Positions 1 to 6,017 of a stretch of DNA of 8,497 nucleotides are shown here, piece by piece. The position numbers were made by a program, and so were the translations under genes. The notes beneath the pieces are model-generated. The model saw only the letters and a list, made by a program, of their open reading frames with translations, was not told the origin of the DNA and made no database searches. The first letter of the stretch is position 1. The number at the start of each line of letters is the position of its first letter. Location: NCBI GenBank assembly GCA_945860325.1, contig CAMARL010000071.1, forward strand, positions 1 to 8,497. The letters are read 5' to 3'. Origin of the DNA: Spirosoma fluviale. GTDB taxonomy: Bacteria > Bacteroidota > Bacteroidia > Cytophagales > Spirosomataceae.

Positions 1-394
1 CTGTCTTAATCGAACTCACAGCACCCGTTAAATCAGATTTACGTTGAGTACCGTAACCGATCACGACTACTTCAGATAAGTTCTGAGCATTTGCTGCCAA
101 AACAACATTGATCAATGTCTGACTTCCTACCGTGATGGTTTTGCTGTCATAACCCACTGAAGTAAATGTTAATTGGCTACTTGCGCCAGGAACCGAGATG
201 GTATACTTTCCATCGATGTTTGTACTTGTTCCTCTACTGGTTTCCTTTAGTATGATGTTAACACCCACTAAAGCCTCACCTTTTTCATCAGTCACCTTTC
301 CGGTGATGGTTTGAGATTGTGCCATTGCACTCCATGACATGGAGACTAGGCATACCAGCAAAAACAAAATTTTGCTTAGTAAATTTTTTTTCAT
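1..394 (-). CDS. SusC/RagA-family TonB-dependent outer-membrane transporter, N-terminal part (cut by left window edge)
   Basis: Only the first 131 codons lie in the window; the gene continues past position 1. Reading the minus strand from the ATG at 394-392 gives a signal peptide of about 25 residues with likely cleavage in SAMA|QSQ. A carboxypeptidase-regulatory-like domain follows at about residues 28-100 (starts ITGKVTDEKGEALVGVN, contains NIDGKYTISV and FTSVGYDSK). Next is the SusC hallmark around the TonB box and plug entry, EVVVIGYGTQRKSDLTGAV (about 108-126). Proteins of this family are roughly 1000-residue outer-membrane barrels that, with a SusD lipoprotein lid, import oligosaccharides or other large nutrients powered by TonB-ExbBD. 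The SusD partner would be expected farther left, outside the window. The gene diverges from the enzyme operon at 625, so its cargo may be the operon's substrate, but that is inference. The family call is near certain; the substrate is unknown. Confidence 0.96.
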   Translation of the reverse strand, partial: MKKNLLSKILFLLVCLVSMSWSAMAQSQTITGKVTDEKGEALVGVNIILKETSRGTSTNIDGKYTISVPGASSQLTFTSVGYDSKTITVGSQTLINVVLAANAQNLSEVVVIGYGTQRKSDLTGAVSSIKT

Positions 395-402
395 GTGTAA
401 GT

Positions 403-416
403 AGTTTAAGTAAACT
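403..416. repeat. Small perfect inverted repeat in the susC leader
   Basis: AGTTTA (403-408) and TAAACT (411-416) are perfect reverse complements around a 2-bp centre. On the minus strand the repeat ends 8 bases before the ATG at 394, so it would lie in the 5' untranslated leader of the susC-like mRNA. The arms are A/T-rich and a 2-nt loop is too tight for a stable hairpin, so a protein-binding palindrome is as likely as an RNA structure. Chance is possible. Confidence 0.2.
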
Positions 417-440
417 GTAAAATAAATAAACGTAATTTTT

Positions 441-474
441 TAAAGGTACGCATTTTAAAAGTTGAAAATGTCAA
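441..474 (-). promoter_or_regulatory. Candidate Bacteroidota-type promoter for the susC-like gene
   Basis: On the minus strand TTG (474-472) is followed after 23 bp by TACCTTTA (448-441). This matches seven of eight positions of the Bacteroidota -7 box TAnnTTTG, with a -33 TTG at a slightly long spacing. It would give a leader of about 40 nt before the ATG at 394. The match is imperfect and the region is AT-rich, so it may be chance. Confidence 0.3.
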
Positions 475-488
475 AAACAACAACTTTT
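457..488. repeat. Inverted repeat, 8-bp arms, in the divergent promoter region
   Basis: AAAAGTTG at 457-464 is matched by its exact reverse complement CAACTTTT at 481-488, with a 16-bp spacer. The half-site centres lie 24 bp apart. The spacer holds the -33 element of the candidate susC promoter, so a dimeric regulator bound here could control that promoter. It is too AT-rich and too loosely spaced to be a convincing terminator. It could be a chance repeat. Confidence 0.3.
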
Positions 489-624
489 GTATAAATTAAT
501 CTTAAATTATCAATAAATTTATTTTATGGAATGTTAATATATATAGGTATTCATTGGTCTAAATACGCTGTAAAGCCTATTAAGGATTGATATTCTTTGT
601 TGATTATATAAATGAAAGATTAAA

Positions 625-1989
625 ATGAAAAATGCCAACAGAAGAGATTTTATAAAAAAAGCATCGATTCTAAGTTTAAATGCCGGAATTTTATCAAAAT
701 CGAATTTTTCGATCATTTCAAAAAAATCCAATAAGCCATTTATTTTAGGCGGAGTGAAGACTATTAATCCGGGCCAATGGATTAAATGGCCTATTTGGGA
801 TGCGGAGAAAGACGAAAAAATCCTATTAGAAGTGATGCGAAGCGGCGTTTGGTCGAGATCAAAAACAGTCATCCAATTCGAACAGGCTTGGGCAAATTTG
901 ATCGGTTCCAAAAGGTGTATGACGGTGGTCAATGGAACAAACGCACTGATCATTGCGCTACACCAATCCCAAATTAACGCAGGTGATGAGGTCATTGTGA
1001 CTCCTTATACATTCATCGCTACCATACAATCCATCTTAGCGAATGGCGCGATCCCCATTTTTGTGGATGTAGACCCGTCGACTTTCCAAATGGATCCCGC
1101 TAAAATCGAGGCTAAAATAACTAAAAGAACAAAAGCCATCATGCCTGTCCATATTTTAGGGCTTCCCTCTGATATGATTCGGATTATGGCCATAGCCAAA
1201 AAACATAATCTAACGGTGATTGAAGACGCATGTCAGGCCCCTTTGGCGGAAATCAATCATCAAAAAATAGGGACTTTCGGCAAAGCAGCTTGCTTTAGTT
1301 TTCAAAACTCTAAAAATATAGCCATCGGCGAAGGTGGCGCCATCATCAGCGACGATGACGCGTTCATGGATGCCTGTTATTCCTATCATAATTTAGGCTT
1401 ACCTTATGGAATCGCCACCGGATCTGTGACCGCTGGCAGTCAAATGCAAGCAAATAAATTGAGATTTTCAGAATATCAAGCGGCGATTGGCCTAGCCCAA
1501 CTAACCCGACTGGAAGCGCAAACGGAGACGAGAAATCAAAATGCGAATTATTTAACTTCCTTATTAAAAACCATTCCAGGCATACATGTTTTGCGTTTAT
1601 ACCCGGAAGTAACTAAAGCGGCCTATCATTTATATCCCTTTCGATATGATCAATCAGCATTTAAAGGTTTGTCTAGAGCCCAATTTTTACAGGCATTAGA
1701 CGCGGAAGGGGTTCCTTGCATGGGCGGATATACGGCATTAAATACGCAACCTTTCTTGAAACAGACGTTTGAATCGGTCAATTTCAAAAAAATGTACCAT
1801 TCGGGTGAACTGAATTATGCCACCTATATGGAGCAGAACCAATGTCCCTTAAATGATACCTTATGTAATGAAGCGGTTTGGTTCACACAGAATATGCTTT
1901 TGGGCACCAAAAACGATATGGATTTAATTTTCCAAGCGATCCAGCGCATTCATACGCATGCAGATGAAATCAAGAAGAAGCTCCAATGA
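625..1989 (+). CDS. DegT/DnrJ/EryC1/StrS-family PLP aminotransferase with twin-arginine leader
   Basis: This 454-residue protein belongs to the type I fold PLP enzymes that usually transaminate keto sugars or ketocyclitols (family knowledge). The core starts near residue 38 (FILGGVKTI, then WIKWPIWD). Visible motifs are NGTNAL at 103-108 (phosphate-binding region), VDVDPSTFQMDP at 147-158, EDACQAPLA at 200-208 (D201 should pair with the pyridine nitrogen), FSFQNSKNIAIGEGG at 224-238 with K230 as the expected Schiff-base lysine, and LRFSEYQAAIGLAQL at 279-293. All expected catalytic residues appear present, so it should be active. Ahead of the core is an extension with a Tat-type motif, NRRDFIKK (5-12), and a modest hydrophobic stretch (13-31), implying export as a folded holoenzyme; the cleavage site is unclear. 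It is first in the operon, and its stop overlaps the next start by 4 bp (ATGA). The family call is secure; substrate and direction (amine to ketone or the reverse) are unknown. Confidence 0.93.
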   Translation: MKNANRRDFIKKASILSLNAGILSKSNFSIISKKSNKPFILGGVKTINPGQWIKWPIWDAEKDEKILLEVMRSGVWSRSKTVIQFEQAWANLIGSKRCMTVVNGTNALIIALHQSQINAGDEVIVTPYTFIATIQSILANGAIPIFVDVDPSTFQMDPAKIEAKITKRTKAIMPVHILGLPSDMIRIMAIAKKHNLTVIEDACQAPLAEINHQKIGTFGKAACFSFQNSKNIAIGEGGAIISDDDAFMDACYSYHNLGLPYGIATGSVTAGSQMQANKLRFSEYQAAIGLAQLTRLEAQTETRNQNANYLTSLLKTIPGIHVLRLYPEVTKAAYHLYPFRYDQSAFKGLSRAQFLQALDAEGVPCMGGYTALNTQPFLKQTFESVNFKKMYHSGELNYATYMEQNQCPLNDTLCNEAVWFTQNMLLGTKNDMDLIFQAIQRIHTHADEIKKKLQ

Positions 1990-3263
1990 AACAAGCTCCA
2001 TTGATTGCATCCTGTTTTGATTCTGGCTTTTTAGAGGCGCACGATACTTATAATGCCATGTCGGTGGCGAGCGACGGAGGCTTATATTATGTATTATCGT
2101 CCGATAAATTAGATGTGGGTGGTCAAATGTTTCGTTTTGATCCTTTAAAGGAAGAGATCAAATTCTTAGGTGACCTAAATATCATTTGTGGGGAGGCCCA
2201 TAAAAATAGCATCGCCCAAGGAAAAAGCCACGTCTTATTTTATGAATTTCAAAACAAGCTGTACTTTTCTACCCATGTCGGATATTATCAACTCATCGAC
2301 GGCATGGATCGTTTGCCCGAACAGGCGCCGGATGGTTTTGATTTATATCCAGGAGGGCATATTTTATCCTATGATTTACAAGAAGAATCCTTTGCCGATT
2401 TAGCCATGATCCCCAATGGAGAGGGTGTGGTCACCATGGTCATGGATACAAAAAGGGGAAATATCTTTGGGATTACTTGGCCCACGGGACATTTTTTCTG
2501 CTATCAAGTAAAGGAAAAAAAGCTAACGCTTTTGGACAAGATTTCAGGGAACGGGGAAGCGGGAACGCCAGGCATCGATTTTCGTTCCTTATGTCGGTCG
2601 CTGGTCGTCGACGAAGACACGGGTTTTTGTTATTATACGACCATCGAAGGAGACATATTTTACATGAATCCTTTTGAAATGAAAATAAGCCAATTAGAAA
2701 AGGCTCATTTACGTTTGGATTATTTCGGAAAATACGATCCTACGTTACCTGGTACGATGGGATATCACTGGCGACAAATCTTTTGGTATGCTGCTGAACA
2801 TGTAGCCTATGGCGTTCATGGAAATTCAGGTTACTTATTTAAATTTGACCCGAAGGCGCAAACCGTGGAAATTGTCGATCGCATCACTTCCCTACCCTCA
2901 AAAAAATCCGGCTTTTTTGATCAATTCAGCTATGGCTATTTAGGATTTGCGTTGGGGCCCGACGGGAAAACCATTTATTATTTAACAGGCGGACCCATTT
3001 ATGAAAATGGCAAAAGGGTTGAGGGAGAAAAATCCATTGCCAAAGGTGCAGCGAAAGGATTAGAAAACCTGCACTTAATTACGTACGAAATACCAACTAA
3101 CACCTATCAAGATCATGGAGCCATTTTTTATGAAAATGGGGACAGACCTTTATATGTAAATTCAATTGCAGTCGATACCAGGGGAAATGTGTATACCTTG
3201 GCCAGAATTAATCGAGAGGGTCGGATCGTCACGGATTTAATCAAAATCAAATTAGAAGCATGA
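1986..3263 (+). CDS. Beta-propeller-like protein of unknown function, no signal peptide
   Basis: I do not recognise a named family for this 425-residue protein. Its sequence shows about seven repeated units of 35-60 residues, each with a strand pattern such as D-x-x-G-x-x-Y/F followed by a conserved F/Y-D-P or Y-D-L turn. They lie near residues 25-64, 79-143, 147-187, 204-242, 262-300, 317-381 and 390-423; examples are MFRFDPLKEEI, ILSYDLQEESF and LFKFDPKAQTV. This fits a seven-bladed propeller, a fold used for ligand binding, lactonases, epimerases and lyases. No catalytic motif could be assigned. The start ATG sits in the ATGA overlap with the aminotransferase stop, and an in-frame TGA lies seven codons upstream, so no longer N-terminus is available. 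The N-terminus (MKQAPLIASC) is too short for a Sec or lipoprotein signal. It overlaps the next gene by 4 bp as well. It may be cytoplasmic, unlike its neighbours. Confidence 0.85.
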   Translation: MKQAPLIASCFDSGFLEAHDTYNAMSVASDGGLYYVLSSDKLDVGGQMFRFDPLKEEIKFLGDLNIICGEAHKNSIAQGKSHVLFYEFQNKLYFSTHVGYYQLIDGMDRLPEQAPDGFDLYPGGHILSYDLQEESFADLAMIPNGEGVVTMVMDTKRGNIFGITWPTGHFFCYQVKEKKLTLLDKISGNGEAGTPGIDFRSLCRSLVVDEDTGFCYYTTIEGDIFYMNPFEMKISQLEKAHLRLDYFGKYDPTLPGTMGYHWRQIFWYAAEHVAYGVHGNSGYLFKFDPKAQTVEIVDRITSLPSKKSGFFDQFSYGYLGFALGPDGKTIYYLTGGPIYENGKRVEGEKSIAKGAAKGLENLHLITYEIPTNTYQDHGAIFYENGDRPLYVNSIAVDTRGNVYTLARINREGRIVTDLIKIKLEA

Positions 3264-4597
3264 AAATAAGGCTCATTTTATTTCTTTATTTGGCGACGAT
3301 CGGCATCTGTTTTTCGCAGTCGGCGATGCAAGTGGGTATTGCCAAAATCAATATTACACCCAAATCCCCCGCATTTATGACGGGTTATGCGAATCGCGAT
3401 AAGCCCTCAGAAGGAGTTCTTCATGATTTATGGGCGAAGGCTATTGTGCTTTCCAACAAACAAGAAAAAATGATCATCGTGACCACGGACTTGTTGGGGC
3501 TTTCGCATCAGGTTTCTGAGGAGGTAGCAGAGAAAATTCAGGGAAAATTGGGGATTGAGAGGCGCCAACTCATGTTCAATTCCTCCCATACGCATTCTGG
3601 GCCTATGATCTGGCCGTCTTTAAGTGTCATATCAGAATATAATCCAGCAGATCAAAAAATCGTTTCGGAATACACCCAAGTTTTGGTTGACAAATTAGTC
3701 ACTGTGATTGTCAACGCCTGTGAGCATCAGGAACCCATGCAAGTATTTGTGGGACATACATCGGCCGACTTTGCCATCAATCGAAGAGCTTTGGCCGCCC
3801 AGAAAAATGGCATTAACCTCCCTGGGCCTATCGATCATGAGGTACCGGTTTTAAAATTCATGAATGCATCGGAGGAAATCAAGGCTGTTTTATTTGGCTA
3901 TGCGTGTCACAATACGACCTTGATGGGAAATAATTATTTAATCAATGGCGACTATGCGGGGTTTGCCCAGATTGACATTGAGAAAAAAATTCCTACAGCC
4001 ACTGCCTTTTTTATTTTAGGTTGCGCTGGGGATCAAAACCCGGAACCCCGCGGGACAGTGGAACTTGCTACAAAACATGGAAGTACCCTCGCAGACCAAG
4101 TGGTCAATTTGGTCCACTCAAAAGATTTAAAGCCCATAAAAAATGAGCTTCAATCCTATTTCAGTACCATCCCATTGAAATTCAAAAAAGTGCCGGTGGC
4201 TGATTATCAAAAAGACTTACAGAGTCCAGATAAGTTTATCCAAAGAAGGGCTAAATTGATGTTGGAGGCCTATAATAAAGGTTGGAATACCGAAACGTAC
4301 ACCTATCCTATCCAAGGAATTCGATTGGGCAATGAATTCAGAATGATTGCCTTGGGTGGCGAAGTGGTCGTTGATTATTCATTGAGGACCAAAAAAGAAT
4401 TTCCTGGTAAAAATATTTTTGTGGCCGGATATAGCAATGAGGTCATGTGCTATATCCCCTCAGAACGCGTTTTACAAGAAGGTGGATATGAGGCGGATTC
4501 AAGTATGATCTATTATGGAATGCCGGGACCCTTTGAAAATGGCATTGAAGAAAAAATCATGGCCGCTATTTACTTAACTATAAAAAAAATAAAATAA
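3260..4597 (+). CDS. Neutral/alkaline ceramidase-like putative amidohydrolase, exported, catalytic Ser replaced
   Basis: This 445-residue protein resembles the N-terminal catalytic domain of neutral ceramidases, zinc enzymes that cut amide bonds. A Sec signal peptide covers about residues 1-19 (LILFLYLATIGICFS|Q). The core begins with VGIAKINITP (25-34). Expected zinc and active-site elements are SSHTHSGP (108-115; H110 and H112), YACHNTT (214-220; H217), E394 in NEVMCYIPSERV, and the GGYE loop at 408-411. Family knowledge from the Pseudomonas enzyme places the nucleophilic serine in a GNLSPN-like motif; here the aligned segment CAGDQNPEP (255-263) has N260 instead. The small C-terminal immunoglobulin-like domain of true ceramidases is absent, since the protein ends at 445. 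The metal site therefore looks intact, but the mechanism must differ and lipid ceramide is not a safe substrate guess. It overlaps the upstream gene by ATGA and lies 25 bp before the oxidoreductase gene. Confidence 0.9.
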   Translation: MKIRLILFLYLATIGICFSQSAMQVGIAKINITPKSPAFMTGYANRDKPSEGVLHDLWAKAIVLSNKQEKMIIVTTDLLGLSHQVSEEVAEKIQGKLGIERRQLMFNSSHTHSGPMIWPSLSVISEYNPADQKIVSEYTQVLVDKLVTVIVNACEHQEPMQVFVGHTSADFAINRRALAAQKNGINLPGPIDHEVPVLKFMNASEEIKAVLFGYACHNTTLMGNNYLINGDYAGFAQIDIEKKIPTATAFFILGCAGDQNPEPRGTVELATKHGSTLADQVVNLVHSKDLKPIKNELQSYFSTIPLKFKKVPVADYQKDLQSPDKFIQRRAKLMLEAYNKGWNTETYTYPIQGIRLGNEFRMIALGGEVVVDYSLRTKKEFPGKNIFVAGYSNEVMCYIPSERVLQEGGYEADSSMIYYGMPGPFENGIEEKIMAAIYLTIKKIK

Positions 4598-4622
4598 ATT
4601 ACATATTCAAAAACCTAAACCT

Positions 4623-5999
4623 ATGAAAAACATAGTACAAGCAAATTCTCGGAGAGAATTTATGATCAAGGCAGCTACGGCTGCTATGGCGGGGCCTTTA
4701 TTATTTACCAATGAAGCGGTTGCTAAGATACCGGCGGGTACAAAATTAAGACATGCAGCCATTGGAGTAGGTGGAATGGGTTGGGGTGATTTGCAACAAT
4801 TCAAAAAACATGCATCGGTCGAGATTGTCGCCGTTTGTGATGTAGATGAAAAAAAACTAAAACGTGCTTCGGACTTGTGTCCAGGGGCGCGGACTTATAC
4901 CGATTACCGTGAATTATTAAAAGCGGAGCAGGACAACATTGATTCCGTGAATGTAACGGTGCCGGATCATAATCACTATGCGATTGCGGTGCAGGCAATC
5001 CGAAATAAAAAACATGTGTATTGCCAAAAACCTATGTGCCATGATGTGGCTGAGGTGCGTGCATTAACCAAAGAGGCAGTAAAAGCGGGCGTTACGACTC
5101 AATTAGGAACTCAAATTGCCTCTACGATGGGAGACCGAACTGGGGTAATTATGATTAAACAAGGCCTCATAGGCAAAGTAACACATGCTTATTTATGTTC
5201 CAATCGGCCTGGAGCGGTAGCTAAATACCGATTAGTGGGTCCAAGACCTGCACAGGGACAGGAAGTTCCCTCGCATTTACATTGGGATCAGTGGATAGGA
5301 ACAGCGCCGGTAAGGCCTTATGCACCCGATATTTACCATTCGGCTATTTGGAGAACTTGGCAGGATTTTGGAACGGGTTGGTCTGGAGATATTGGTTGCC
5401 ATATTTTTGATGCGGTTTGGAAAGGGTTGGGATTGAAGCCCCCTAAATCGGTCGTGGCAGAAGTACAAAAATCGTGGCAAAATTCACCTGAGCGCCGTGC
5501 AGATACGTGGCCACAGGGAAATCATATTACGTGGCAATTTCCGGGAAATGAGATGACTGAAAAGGATACACTCCAATTAGAATGGTTTGATGGCGAGTTT
5601 TATCCACCCAAAGAAATTATGGATTTATATAAGGATGGAGAATATCCAGCTGAATCTGCGATGTTGATCGGTACCGAAGGCGCCTTGTTAATTCCTCATG
5701 GAAAAATGCCTGTTTACATTCCATTTGGCAAACCGAAAGACGTGAAAATACCGACATTGGCTGAGCGAAATCATTACCATCATTTTGTGGATGCCTGTTT
5801 GGGAGGAGAGAAAACGGAGTCGCATTTTGCACAATCGGGACCCATGGCGGAAGCGGTGTTATTAGGAACGATCGCGATTCGCGTGCCGGACCAATTGCTA
5901 ACTTGGGATTCGGCTAAAATGAAATTCCCTAATTACCCAGCAGCGGAGAAATTTTTAAGGAGAACCTATCGAAAAGGTTGGGAGGTCAAAGGATTTTAA
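4623..5999 (+). CDS. Gfo/Idh/MocA-family oxidoreductase with twin-arginine signal peptide
   Basis: This 458-residue protein is an NAD(P)-binding oxidoreductase of the glucose-fructose oxidoreductase / inositol dehydrogenase family. The Tat leader has the motif SRREFMIK (9-16), a hydrophobic stretch ATAAMAGPLLF (18-28) and a likely cleavage at NEAVA|K (34). The Rossmann fold follows with IGVGGMGWGD (47-56) and an acidic residue after the second strand in VAVCDVDEKK (69-78). The family's EKP motif appears as CQKPM (134-138), with K136 as the expected catalytic lysine. The second catalytic motif is GDIGCHIFD (255-263), with D256 and H260. Exported members carry tightly bound cofactor and act on sugars; some oxidise C3 of glycosides, and the GH109 subgroup uses NAD in glycoside hydrolysis, an alternative I cannot exclude. 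It lies 25 bp after the ceramidase-like gene and 18 bp before the cytochrome-containing gene. Family and export are well supported; substrate is unknown. Confidence 0.94.
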   Translation: MKNIVQANSRREFMIKAATAAMAGPLLFTNEAVAKIPAGTKLRHAAIGVGGMGWGDLQQFKKHASVEIVAVCDVDEKKLKRASDLCPGARTYTDYRELLKAEQDNIDSVNVTVPDHNHYAIAVQAIRNKKHVYCQKPMCHDVAEVRALTKEAVKAGVTTQLGTQIASTMGDRTGVIMIKQGLIGKVTHAYLCSNRPGAVAKYRLVGPRPAQGQEVPSHLHWDQWIGTAPVRPYAPDIYHSAIWRTWQDFGTGWSGDIGCHIFDAVWKGLGLKPPKSVVAEVQKSWQNSPERRADTWPQGNHITWQFPGNEMTEKDTLQLEWFDGEFYPPKEIMDLYKDGEYPAESAMLIGTEGALLIPHGKMPVYIPFGKPKDVKIPTLAERNHYHHFVDACLGGEKTESHFAQSGPMAEAVLLGTIAIRVPDQLLTWDSAKMKFPNYPAAEKFLRRTYRKGWEVKGF

Positions 6000-6017
6000 A
6001 CAGATTTAGATTTTAAC

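Larger units (their letters stand above)
395..624. promoter_or_regulatory. Divergent AT-rich intergenic region between susC-like gene and enzyme operon
   Basis: This 230-bp gap separates two divergent transcription units and must hold both promoters unless one is internal elsewhere. It is very AT-rich, with no convincing ORF. The leaders before both start codons are A/T-rich and lack a Shine-Dalgarno sequence, as is usual in Bacteroidota. A susC-side promoter candidate and two inverted repeats are listed separately. On the plus strand I found no good match to the Bacteroidota -7 consensus TAnnTTTG; the nearest is TATTCTTTG at 591-599, which has one base too many. Confidence 0.6.

Noticed and set aside
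591..599. TATTCTTTG as a -7 promoter box for the enzyme operon
   Set aside because: It has three rather than two bases between TA and TTTG, and the only -33 candidate nearby is CTG at 568-570. It is not good enough to call.
534..995. 153-codon minus-strand ORF starting inside the aminotransferase gene
   Set aside because: It lies mostly antisense to a gene with complete family motifs, shows no recognisable domain, and its end falls in the AT-rich intergenic region. It is a shadow frame.
2004..2015. IASC near the N-terminus of the propeller protein as a lipobox
   Set aside because: Only six residues precede it, with no hydrophobic segment, and an in-frame stop blocks a longer start.
4598..4622. 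Terminator or promoter between the ceramidase-like gene and the oxidoreductase gene
   Set aside because: The gap is 25 bp, A-rich and without a hairpin, so read-through within one operon is more likely.
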